Source: Limonium bicolor
Lineage: Eukaryota; Streptophyta; Magnoliopsida; Caryophyllales; Plumbaginaceae
DNA length: 64,000 nucleotides
NCBI GenBank assembly: GCA_023374045.1
Contig: CM041778.1
Location: forward strand, 368,192,831 to 368,256,830
Reading direction: 5' to 3'
Position 1 is the stretch's first letter. Each line of letters starts with the position of its first letter. The position numbers and the translations under genes were made by a program. The notes under the pieces are model-generated. The model worked only from the letters and a program-made list of their open reading frames with translations, was not told the DNA's origin and did no database searches. Of the stretch, positions 34,849-45,593 are shown piece after piece.

Positions 34849-35050
34849 TGTTAGAATGTATATAGGTCATATTTTGTACGCTTCTACTATGTACATTAGG
34901 CTTACTTTGTTGTATTTTATTCCATCTAATATTTCCTATACTCTCTATATAAGGAGCTCTCCTCTCTGTAATTCTATATACTTTTACACATACACAAAGA
35001 GTAAAGTACTCTCTGTGATAATAATACGATGAGTCTCTTGTTTTCTCACA
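34849..35050 (+). repeat. Copia element E 3' LTR
   Basis: 202 bp, TGTTAGAATG..TCTCACA, with the TATA box at 34945-34954. It differs from the 5' LTR by a short replaced block (TACGCTTCTACTATG in place of TAGAAGCATG). Confidence 0.9.
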
Positions 35051-35391
35051 TTGTTTGAGCTGGGGAAATGAAATAAATAACCGGTCAACGGCCGTCGGTC
35101 AATGGTCAACGGTTGCCGGCTGCCGGTCAACGGCCATTAATTACTGGTCAACATTCACCGGTCGCCGGTCAATGGTCATTAGTCATCGATTAATGGTCAT
35201 ATGTTGTCGGTCAAAGTGTACTGGGGAAAGGAATCTCATCCCCTAGTAGGGGGTAGGGAATCAGGAAAAGGGTTTGGGGTAATCCCATTCCCTTTCCATT
35301 TCCTGAAAACAGGAAAAATTGGCAAAACAAACAGCAGGAAAGGGAATCATTCCGTTCCCTTTCCTGATTACCCCAAAACAAACACCCCTTA
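35051..35391. mobile_element. Foldback MITE-like element with internal GGTCAACGG repeats
   Basis: The left end TTGTTTGAGCTGGGGAAATG and the reverse complement of the right end (TTGTTTTGGGGTAATCAGG) are related. A second inverted pair GGGGTAATCCCATTCC / GGAAAGGGAATCATTCC..GATTACCCC lies inside. Between them, 35,090-35,215 is a degenerate tandem of GGTCAACGG/GGTCAATGG units. The left end abuts the copia LTR. Confidence 0.5.
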
Positions 35392-35737
35392 GGATATCCA
35401 TAATGGTCATGAGTTTCTTAACATATTCTTATGTGTCATGTCATCAGAAAATATTATTTTAATTGTATAAATAAAACTTCACCTATTTATTCATCCTACA
35501 ATTAAGGAGTTTCTTAACTTTCTCACTCCTCCCATCTTTTTCTCTCCCCTTTCTGTTGTAAAAAGCCAAAGAAATTGTAATATTTTATTATTGTCAGTGG
35601 ATGCAGTCATATAAATTAATTTCCGTACGTTTCTTAAATAGCAATGAGGAAGAGAAGGTGGATGGATTCCACACCACTGTGGATCATTTTTTCATTTATT
35701 GCTGACACTCTTGGGTGGAATCCATCCGTGGATGCCC
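35392..35737. mobile_element. Tourist-like MITE (TSD TTA)
   Basis: TTA on both sides (35389-35391, 35738-35740), with terminal inverted repeats GGATATCCATAATGG and the reverse complement of CCATCCGTGGATGCCC. It has the same TIR type as the copy at 51446-51777. Confidence 0.75.
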
Positions 35738-35740
35738 TTA

Positions 35741-36389
35741 TGTGATTCTCTTCACCTTTCTCAATCACGAATCATGTTTCATATTCGTAAACTGATTTTC
35801 AGCTCAAGTACTCCTTGGTTGTTAGTTCAAAGGTAGAACAAAAACTAGCTCTAACATTTTGGTGTAGAGGGACATCTCTTTTCAAACTACGACAATTGGG
35901 GTTAAACAATTTCAGGCTATTTTCATATTGTTGTTAGTGGTTTTACACTAGATGCACATTCTTTTCCTTTTTGATTTTGGTGTGCATGTATTTGTGAAGA
36001 TAACAAAATTCAAATAACTTTGTGGATACTATATGGATTTCCAAAATTTAAGTTGCTGTGTGTTTCATATATCGAGATTATTGGTGTATGATTCCATTTA
36101 TGAACTACAGGTAACTTTACTTTTGTTAATGTCAGCCGAAACAATTATTTATTTTTAAAAACTAAAACATTACATACCTATTCGTAATTATAAATCATTT
36201 AGAAATAAATCTGCATAAAAGTCAGTTCAGATTCATCAATAATATTTTTTTAGTATCAATGCAACTAGCTGTAATCTCATCCTTTCTTACTAATATTATA
36301 ATTATATGATAATTTAATTATAAAAAGATAGACAACAAACTATGTTGTAAAAGCATATTTCTAAACAAAATTTGTAACATACAAGGAGA
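35741..36389. other. AT-rich spacer
   Basis: No ORF, repeat boundary or conserved motif that I can support. Confidence 0.5.
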
Positions 36390-38005
36390 CAAATAAATAA
36401 TATAAAGACAAAAAGAAGATTATCTATCCACTGACCAACTTTATATATATGAATAGGGCCATATTTGATTAATAATACAAGAAATTGCATCTCCTAAAAA
36501 ACCCTCACCTGTTTGTATGTATGTTCTATTATTTCCACGTGAACTGTGGGTGAGGTGATTTGTATGATCGCATCGCATATTGTTTTCTTCTGATTTTTTT
36601 TATAAACTAGAGATCATCATTTTTTTATTATTTGGGCCAGCGACACCGTCATAAACATAATAGTAGTAGAAATGTTTCACTCATAAATAATATAAAAAGA
36701 CAAAAGAGATATCTTTCAACTGACCAACTTTATATATTAATAGGGTCATATTTGATTAATAATAAAGAAATTGCATCTCCTAAAAAAACCCTCACCTGTT
36801 TGTATGTATGTTCTTTTATTATTTCCACGTGGAAGTGGGTGATTTGTATGATCGCATCGCATATTGTTTTCTTCTGAGTTTTTTTTTATAACTAGAGATT
36901 AATGGTGGTCACGGGTCTGGTTCCACCGGTTCCGGTTCCGGTTCCACCGGTTTCCGGTTCCGGAAAATGTGTATTCGTATTCGAACCGGTATGGGGGTTC
37001 CGGTTCCGATTCCGGTTCCGGTTCTGAAATCTGGATTCGCTTCGGATTCGTCAAAAAAACCGGTTCCGGCCGGTTCCGGTTCCGGTTCTGATCGGTTCCG
37101 ACCAGTTCCGGAGCGGTTCCGGAAAGATTCGATCGGCTCCAGTTGCTTCGTTTTAGCTCCGATTTGAGATCCGTTTGAACGCACACGTTGCTCCTTTCAT
37201 CCACTTACTCCTAGATAGTTATTCTTCAAGTTATAATCTTAAATGTGTAAGAAACAAAGACTTAGGAATTTTTATTGAATTTACAAAAAATAAGGAACAA
37301 GAGAATTTTATTATATGATTCACTGCCTCATTAAAAAGCTTATTAGGTAAAAACCCATTGGGAAAACCTCAATAAGGAAAAAAGAGTACAGCTACTAAGA
37401 GGTTACATGATTTCAATTTACAAGTCTTAAAAAAGATTACATGGAAAGAAAGTAATACTAAATTACTAATACATTCTAAAATATTACAAGATAGAAGTCC
37501 TAAGTGGTGTTATCCCCATTCATCTCATACCAATCATCATGTTGGCCTTCATATTGCAATACACGTGCTTTGGGATCTAACGGCTATTTCTTTAGAGGAG
37601 CGCGCGCCCGAGACCCAAAACGACATCGTTTTGGCCCGATTCCAACGGTAACTTCAACCGATTCCAGGGCGGTTCCGGTTCCGGTTCCACCGGTTGCGGT
37701 TCCGATTCCGGTTCCCGTTCCGAATCCGATGACGGTTCCGACCGTTCCACCGGTTCCGAGCGGTTCCGGTTCTGGTTCCGGGTCCGGTTCGGGCCCGAAT
37801 CTCACAACATGTATTCGTATTCGGAACCGGCTGAGGCGGTTCGGTTCCGGTTCCGGTTCCACCGGTTCCCGGCCGGTTCCGGTTCCAATCGGTTCCGGGT
37901 AGAACCGGACCCGATGGCCACCATTATAGAGATCATCACTTTTTTATTATTTGGGCCAGCGACACGGTCATAAACATAGTAGTAGAAATGTTCACTCATA
38001 ATCTG
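36390..38005. repeat. Tandem duplication of about 280 bp, second copy split by an hAT-like element
   Basis: 36,390-36,684 (AATAATATAAAGACAAAA..CACCTGTTTGTATGTATG..ACTAGAGATCATCA..CACTCATAA) recurs at 36,685-36,899 and continues at 37,934-38,002. The first copy is the uninterrupted reference for the insertion. Confidence 0.82.
36900..37926. mobile_element. hAT-like non-autonomous element with GGTTCC-rich subterminal repeats
   Basis: Ends TAATGGTGG..CCACCATTA form a TIR, with a 7-bp duplication TAGAGAT at 36893-36899 and 37927-37933 and an empty site in the tandem copy. Both subterminal regions (36,905-37,140 and 37,660-37,920) are dense CCGGTTCCGGTTCC repeats, on opposite strands. The middle holds a GCCTCATTAAAAAGC..GGGAAAACCTCA block, a possible transposase 3' UTR remnant. 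ORFs of up to 132 codons here are just the repeat translated. Confidence 0.78.
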
Positions 38006-38645
38006 AACTCTGAAGGACGTTTAAATACTTTCACCATTTTATATTTGTACGCTTTCTCTAGGTTCTCTGCGGCATGGCTGTTTACGACATATCGCAGTAT
38101 ATTTGAATAGTTATTTTGTACTAGTATTTATATATATTGTTGGTTATTTATGTTGATATATTTGTAACCAGTAGCAGACTAAAAATTTTGTTTAGGGGTC
38201 AAATGAATTTTCAAAAGTTCCTAGCCCCTAGATCCGCCACTGTTTGTAACTGTTTCGAAAAACTGATGTGACAGTATGAAAATATTTGCAACATAAGTTA
38301 GTTAAATTAGTTATGAGCAGTGCGTTTACCGTTTTCAGTACTACAACTATTAATTAATTACCGCTTAAAATTATATTTCGTTAAAAAATAAATAGAGTAA
38401 CTTGTAACAAATATTATAAGATAAGTAGTTTGTTGTATCAAAGATCTGTCCACACCCAAGTTTAATAACTTAGTATGACAAAGTTAATTAATTAACAGTT
38501 TATATAAAAAAAATATATAAGATATTACTAAATAAAAAATAATAATTAATTAGTTAACTTTATTACTGATACATCAAAACTATTATTTGATCACAATTCG
38601 ATGTATAATGTTAATATTTTTTTCATTTTCATGACCTTATTTATT
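38006..38645. other. AT-rich spacer with a transposon scar
   Basis: At 38,165-38,245 a GGGGTC..CCTAGCCCCTAGATCCGCCACTG block resembles the end of a common plant transposon remnant. Otherwise AT-rich with no supported feature. Confidence 0.4.
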
Positions 38646-39052
38646 TTGGGAAAATACACGAGATACCCCTGTTTTCTTTCGTATTCCACAATATACCCCT
38701 GTGATTTTCATAATTTAACTTTAAACATGCTTAAATGTTGTCCAAAATTGATGAAACTTTACATGGACGATGCTAAAGTGTATATTTGGTCCAATATCAA
38801 ATTTGAAGTTTTTTAAGCTCACATGTGACCTGTGGGACCCAATGAACAGTCACATTCATTGGGTCCCACAGGTCACATGTGAGCTTAAAAAGCTTCAAAA
38901 TTGATATTGGACCAAAATATAACACTTTAGCATCGTCCATGTAAAGTTTCATCAATTTTGAACAACATTTAAGCATGTTTAAAGTTAAATACTAAAATCA
39001 CAGGGGTATATTGTGAATTACGAAAGAAAACAGGGGTTATCGTGAATTTTCC
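38646..39052. mobile_element. Foldback element with arms of about 200 bp
   Basis: Left arm 38,648-38,846 and right arm about 38,855-39,050 are reverse complements almost base for base, centred near 38,850 (GTGGGACCCAATGAA / TTCATTGGGTCCCAC). Ends are GGGAAAAT..ATTTTCCC. The flanks (ATTTATTTT / TTATATTTT) could be a decayed 9-bp duplication, suggesting a MULE-type MITE. The 71-codon ORF is inside the arm and not credible. Confidence 0.88.
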
Positions 39053-39433
39053 CTTATATTTTTAGCTAAGTTAATAGTTTATATAAAAATATAAGTAAGA
39101 ATTTATAAATAAAAAATATGAGATTTAATTAGTTAGTTACTTTGTTACTGTATACATCATAAACTAATTCAAATATAACATATATATTAATATGTTTTTT
39201 TTTCAGGGGCATTGTTATATTTTTAGCTAAAGCTAATAGTTAATAGTTTATAAAAAATATAACTAAAAAAATTATGAAATAAAAATATGATAATTAATTA
39301 GTTAATTTTATTACTGATACAAATAAAAAAATAAACTAATTAATAGTAAAAAGTTTATGGCTACATATTAATGTATATATGTAAAGTTACATACTAAAAT
39401 TTATATTATTTTTTATAAAATGAAATATTAGTA
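39053..39433. other. AT-rich spacer
   Basis: Loosely repeated AATATAAC / TTAATTAGTTA blocks; nothing further supported. Confidence 0.4.
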
Positions 39434-39662
39434 CTCCCTCCGGTTCATTAATATCTGTCGTTTTAGGATGTGATTCTGTTCAAAAATATCTGTCATTCTA
39501 GCTTTTTGACACACTTCTTTCCACTTTTACCCCTACTATTCAATATAAAGTAATTATTATCTAAATAGAAAAGTAAAAAGTAGGGGCACATGCGTCATTG
39601 TCCTACTTTTCTTAATAAGTGTGCAAGTTTCTAAAATGACAGTTATTGTTGAACGGAGGGAG
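39434..39662. mobile_element. Stowaway-type MITE
   Basis: TIR CTCCCTCCGGTTC / GAACGGAGGGAG with TA on both sides, 229 bp. Classic Stowaway ends. Confidence 0.93.
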
Positions 39663-39664
39663 TA

Positions 39665-40084
39665 TTAGAATATGGTAACAGCTAATTGACTTTAAAAAAT
39701 ATTTACGGTAAGACGAGAAAGACGAGCAGCATAAATGTGACATAAATATCACATATTAAATATGCTCTAAACGAACAGACAAAAGAAAATATGTCAAAAT
39801 ATAACATTTATATCACACTCATTTATATCACGTTTATGCTGCTAAATGAATAAAATCCTAGTCTTTAAAAGCTTAATATTTATTTCTTTCTTTCAACCAA
39901 TTGAACATTCCCTCCCCTAAAAATAAAAGAGCTAGGTTGATAGTCTAAATAAAATAAAATGAATATTTTTAAATTTGAAACCAAAATTAATAAAGTATTA
40001 TTCTGTCTTACCTTATTAAACCTCAATCCAAAAAAAATATTAAAATTTTTGATGTCACACAAATCCAGAGGAATAAGATCAAGG
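39665..40084. other. AT-rich spacer
   Basis: No supported gene or repeat; short partial direct repeats of CATAAATATCACAT near 39,740-39,840. Confidence 0.4.
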
Positions 40085-40087
40085 CAA

Positions 40088-41375
40088 ATTCTACCGTGCG
40101 GCGGTGCCGCGTAGAGATAGATATGGACATGCTGATTTGGCAGTCCCAGTCAGCAGCTGACTGGACTGTTTTGCTGACGGACTGCCTTTTTACTATAATA
40201 ACTTTAAATCATTGTAACTTTTAATATATAAGTCCAAAATGAAAAAAATTATATTATTGTTCATCTAAATTCAAGCTCTTTAAAACCAGACCAGACATGG
40301 ATATGTTTTGACAACTTTGAAAAAAATTATTTTTACATGTAAATGACAATACTCTAAATCATAATATAATTCATTAATTTTGATATTATGATTCATTAAA
40401 ATTGATATTATGATTCAACTAATAAGTGGTGAATTAGATAACAAACTTTAGAAAAAATCATTATTTTTTGTAGTGTATTATTATTGTATAGTGTATTTCA
40501 AATCTTATATGGTGAATCATGTATTTTCTTACGTACCAAATATTGTTTTGTATTGTATTATTGTTTAAAATTTTTATTATTACATGTATATGATGATACA
40601 CTAAAATCATAATATGATTCATTAGTTTTGATATTATAATTCATTAAAATTAATATTATGATTCATTAATTAATAAGTGATAAATTAGATAACAAACTTC
40701 GGAACTGATAAAAATCATTTTTGTTTTGTAGTGTATTATTATTATTATATGGTGTATTGTAAACCTTATATAGTGAATCGTGTTTTTCATACATACCAAA
40801 TATTGTTTTGCATTGTTATTGCGTAAAAGTATTTATTTTTATATGTTTGTGATGATACACTAAAAAAGATATGATTCATTAATTTTGATATTATGATTCA
40901 TTAAAATTGATATTATGATTTATTAACTAATAAATGGTGAATTAGATAACAAACTTCGGAACCGATAAAATTATTATTGTTTTGTAATGTATTATTATTG
41001 TTTTGTGGTTGTATTATCATTATTATTATTTATATGATGTGTTTTAAGTCATGTGGTTGATCATATCTTCTTGACATACCAATTTTAAAACAAGTATGGT
41101 TGATATCTACATATATACATGTAAATAATATAAAATTTTAAAGTTGTCAAAATATATCCATGTTTGGTCTTGTTTTAAAGAGATTGAATTTAGACGAATA
41201 ATGGTATAATTTTTTTTTATTTTGGGCATATATTTTAAAAGTTACAATCAATTAAAGTTAATATAGTAAAAAGACAGTCCAGTCAACAAAACAATCCAGT
41301 CAGCAGCTGACTGGACTGCCAAGTAGAGAGGAGTGCACCTAGTTGCACGCGGCCAAGCCGCAGCGTCCCCCGTCT
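40088..41375. mobile_element. Long-TIR element with internal tandem repeats
   Basis: Inverted arms of about 190 bp (40,130-40,325 and 41,125-41,325) share GCAGCTGACTGGACTG, TTACTATA..ACTTTAA and GTTTTGACAACTTT. The outermost ends are GC-rich (GTGCGGCGGTGCCGCG / GCACGCGGCCAAGCCGCAGCG). Inside, blocks with TATGATTCATTAATTTTGAT and GGTGAATTAGATAACAAACTT repeat near 40,370, 40,610 and 40,865 (period about 250 bp). No transposase. A second member is at 44,940-51,442. Confidence 0.7.
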
Positions 41376-42450
41376 GTAAGATCAAATCGTAAATTTAACC
41401 TACATGACATATAACCATGTGTGGCTCTCTCCATATTTACCGCTCTAGAATATTATTATGTTAAATCCTTCAACACGATTTGGATAATAGGAGGTAGCTT
41501 ACCGTTCTGAAACCTGGAAGACAAAAGTGAATTGGTATTATTAAAAGTATACCACCACGTGACAAGTTTACGGGTTGTTCTTTGATGAGCTTAATATTTG
41601 GGATAAAGGTTCAAATACAAGGTTTTTGAAAAGTGGATTGTAGTTAAGTAATGATGGTTTGCCATATAATATAGTCAACTTTTTATGGGGTATAGATGTA
41701 GAAAGATTCAATCAAAGTATAACAGTTGTCCCCCACTTTTTGAAAAAATAGATTAATCTCTTAAAGCTTACAAAAGAACGGCCCCGACGTTTGTGGTACT
41801 AGTGTCTCCGTCAGCTTTTTGGTGTGGGATCCATTTAGAATCCACCATCAGTGTTTTGATGTGGGATCCACCCGAGATTCGGTGGGACCTATTTTCTTTA
41901 ACTTTATTTCTACAACTAAATCTGACTGATAACAAAATAACTAAGCACAAATGGATCATCTTGACTAGGAAGGGTAGGATTGAGCAACATTCCCAACAAA
42001 TCTATTAAAGTATATATATTAAATGAAATTGTTGGAGGTTTCAAAGAAAAAAACACCATGTGACAAGTAGGGTATGTCTTAATCAGTTGAGAGTATTGTG
42101 CCAATCTAATTACAAGACCATTATATAAAAAAAAAATTGGTACCAAAAAAAAAATTTTAATTATAAAAAAAAATTATTATCAATTTAAGTGATGTCTTCA
42201 TTTTTTAAGTTGTTAAATTATTGTTAGTAAAACTCTTAATTAGGTGATACAAATTTTCAGAAAATAAAATTATTGATTTATTTGTATATATATATTATAA
42301 TAAAAAACTTCAATGGTTAGTAGTTTTGAAATTCTTTTAACGATATCACATTCTAATGATAAATATATATTCTATTGTATAAAAGTATTTTGTAAAATTT
42401 TAATAACTAATAGTATGTTTTGGTACGGCGTATTCAATCATATCGTAACC
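41376..42450. other. AT-rich spacer
   Basis: Contains a short direct repeat GTGTGGGATCCA / ATGTGGGATCCA near 41,820-41,872 and long A/T runs at 42,125-42,180. No gene supported. Confidence 0.4.
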
Positions 42451-42451
42451 A

Positions 42452-43985
42452 TATTACTGACAAGCCAATAATTAGGATATGAAGATCCCGACTAGCAAGT
42501 GTCCCAACTAGCAAACACCGAATTCACAAAACCGCTCTTCATTAATCTTAAATTTATACATGACCTACGATCCGAGTGGTATACAAGTAAATAAGTGCCA
42601 AAGGCAGGCTACAAGCCTTGACGAAAGAAAAGCTAGGTGACGCATCTGCTCCGGCCCCCACCACCGGGGAAACAATAGAGGCATGTCGGCCTCGCTTCCT
42701 CCTACCATGACTACCCCACAAAAAAACAGTAGGCAAGACCAACCGTATGACAACGACCCTACAATCCAAGCCAACGCCGGCTTCCGCCACTACGTAGGCA
42801 CATCGTTCAAGAAACACCCCTGCACCCCGCGGCTCCACACAAAAGCCCTTAAGCACATCTCCGCTAAGCACCATCACAGATGAAACAATGACTGAACGGA
42901 CCAGCGCAAAAGTACCCCAAAGGCGACACAACAGTCGAAGAAGCTAGTAACCAAACACGAAACAAGGGACATGGAACTTTGCTGCATGGCTTCCCTGGTA
43001 CCCCAAGCTGAGACAGCAACAGAGTCACGCACCTTAAGCTCACTCGCGGACCCATTAGACAATAGAGAGGACAGAAAATGCCACCCCAATAATCTAGTTC
43101 TGCCCCCCCCCCCCCCCCATCGCCGAACATGAAACAAAGAAGTTGGGAAGCAAGGCGTGCGGAGACGATCACTCTGTAGTGAGGCTACCTCGACTTCTCC
43201 TCCCCAACCAATCCACGCCAAGAAATCATTGACTGTGATGGCACGGGCTGGCCCCGCGGGGTAGGACAGAACAAGGAGAAGATCTTGTAGGATCAGATCC
43301 CCTACTAGACCAGCGACGATACACCCTTCACCACCATTTTTAGGAAAAATCCCCTTCCAAATTTGTCTACATCACCAGCATTCGGCAATCGACAATTCCA
43401 TCGCCACCGCCAGGATCAGTGGACACGGAGCCCATAAATCCAAAATCATCAACCCCAACACCATTTCACCACTACACATCGGCCCCATGAGAGCAACAAC
43501 ATTCTCTAAGGCTATTGGTAGCAAAGCCATAACGAGTCCCAAAAAAGAAACAAGGAACAAATGGCCTGCAAAGGCAGAGATGAATGGTGTGACAATCCCT
43601 TTCGCACAAAACGGTATTTATATCCAAACAAACCCCACGATCGTAAACACAATTCATGCAACCGTCCCAATCGACCTCTCAATATCCTCAATCAAAACGG
43701 GCAACGTAGCCCACTCCGAACGGCTGCCACTATCGAAATCAATAACTAGGACGCATTGGGAACTCACCCGCAATTACTGACCAGTCGCGTCACACCAGTC
43801 CCGTCGCCTCGTAGCGGCCTTATTGACTCTCGTCAGTCACATTGAATTATGCTCCATTATCAAACGCACACCCACTTCAAGAAGTGTCACCCCTTGCCCC
43901 ACTCAATAGCAAAAAAAAAACAACAAAACAATAAAAGTTTAACTTTCTGCCCAAAACCGTCAAAAAGTCGAACTTGGGGACTAGT
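42452..43985 (-). other. Probable 3' region of a Tat-type Ty3/gypsy element with minus-strand ORFs
   Basis: More GC-rich than its surroundings, with several overlapping minus-strand ORFs (42554-42931 of 125 codons, 42874-43221 of 115, 42864-43172 of 102, 43372-43560 of 62). I recognise no domain in them. They end just before a purine tract and an LTR-like start at 43986. Extra antisense ORFs between pol and the 3' LTR are known in the Tat lineage, which is why I suggest that origin. A 14-base C run at about 43,106 could hide a frame error. Confidence 0.4.
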
Positions 43986-44697
43986 GGATACTGGGAACCA
44001 CTCGGGTAAGTAAGATTCCCATTCTATTTTCATAACTTTTTTCTAAAAAAAATCACACAAAACCTTAAAAGTCCTGCTTCACTGAATCCACGTAGCTGGC
44101 TTCACCAATCCTCGAAGCCGGGCACCACAAATGGAAACCCTGACCGGTCTCCTTCACTACAAGGAAGCACTCATGATGAAAGGTACACCCCTCTAACATC
44201 CTATCCAACCAGTCTCATCGGTAACCCGTCGTAACCATTTTGGACACCCATGATTACCAACTCGCACACCTCCCTGGCATGTGTCATTAATGCCCTAGAC
44301 AACAAGTGTCTTTCCGCAATTAAGGATGGATGGCCGAGCAGAGTGAGGAAAGTTTCATCCGTGACAAAATGACTAGCCATGATGACTTCATCCCCATCTC
44401 GTAATATGCCTAGCGTCATCAGCCCGTTTAGCAAACGAGCGGCAAGCCGGGAGACGCACCAACTCCTTCATCCTCTTCTCTATAAATAAACATCAATGTC
44501 ACGTTTCTTACACATGCATAAGAGGAAAGAACATACCCAGTACTCGAGAACACTCTCCTTGGACCTCCATTGATACTCGTTCAATCATACTAAGAACTTC
44601 TGTCGAAACCCCAGTGGACTAGGTCATTTACGATCGAACCACATAAATCTTGTTGACATCTTCCTTAGTCGTTGCTGGACGCAAAAACACAATCGTA
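43986..44697 (+). mobile_element. Probable LTR of a Tat-type Ty3/gypsy element
   Basis: AACTTGGGGACTAG, a purine-tract motif typical of Tat-like elements, precedes TGGATACTGGGAACCACTCG at the start. A TATA box CTATAAATA is at 44480-44488, followed by AGAGGAAAGAAC..GAGAACACTCTCC and CATCTTCCTTAGTCG, as in an R-U5 region. The right end is not sharply defined (near ACGCAAAAACACA). No second LTR is visible. Confidence 0.5.
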
Positions 44698-44939
44698 ACC
44701 ACAGAAGAAAGAAACTTTAATCCTAAATTCGTTGGTTATACTTTTTAACTGAACTAGTGAATTGTTTTATATGTGGTATACAATAACAAAGTTAACTAAT
44801 AAATTATCATCTTTTTATAATTTAACACTTATAATTTGTTTAATATAAACTATTAACTAATTAATTCTAACAAAAGAAGTATGGCCCCTCAAAAGTGGGG
44901 CTCTTTGCCAAGGCTCCGGTGCACATGTCATAGCCAGCA
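44698..44939. other. AT-rich spacer
   Basis: No supported feature. Confidence 0.4.
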
Positions 44940-45593
44940 TTGGTGACAAGTTGACTTAATATTAAGGTGATTTTATACATGGTAAAGTAGTCGGTCGATT
45001 GAGCGGGCCGCTAATAGTACACGGAGCGACTGACCTATGTGGTAGCTTAGTTAGTTGTTGGTTATATTGTTTATGTGGCACATGAGAAATGATTAAACTT
45101 TAAATGGTTATACTTTGTAAAATATAAGTCTCAATGATTCTTTTTTTTACTTTTGTTCATTTAAACTCAAGCTTTCAAAACAAAAACAGTAATGAATATG
45201 TTTTGACAACTTTAATTTTTTTATTTATATATGTTTACGATGAGACACTAAAATGATTATATGATTCATTAAAATTGATATTATAATTTATTAACTAACA
45301 AGTGGTGAATCAAATAACAACGTTCAGAACTGATAATAGATCATTGTTTCGTGGTGCATTATTATTATCGTATGGAGGATTTTAAACCTTATATTATAAA
45401 TCATATATTTTTTGACATACTAATTTCAAAACAGATGATGGATCATTATTGTAATCTAGTGTATTATTATTGTTGTATGGTTTATTTTAAACTTCATATG
45501 GTGAATCATATAAGTCTTGTTGATATATGTAGAAATATATACATGTAGCTAATATAAATCCATGAATGGTTTTATTTTTATGAGCTCCAATTT

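Larger units (their letters stand above)
29925..35050 (+). mobile_element. Element E: Ty1/copia retrotransposon, decayed
   Basis: 5,126 bp with LTRs of about 200 bp, a tRNA-Met-like PBS, and the copia domain order gag, protease, integrase, RT, RNase H. At least six frame breaks. The short LTRs are typical of some small plant copia lineages; I do not assign a clade. The flanks (left ATATC, right TTGTT) do not form a target duplication. Confidence 0.93.

Noticed and set aside
36899..37902. ORFs of up to 132 codons rich in Pro-Val or Glu-Pro
   Set aside because: Translation of the CCGGTTCC subterminal repeats of an hAT-like element.
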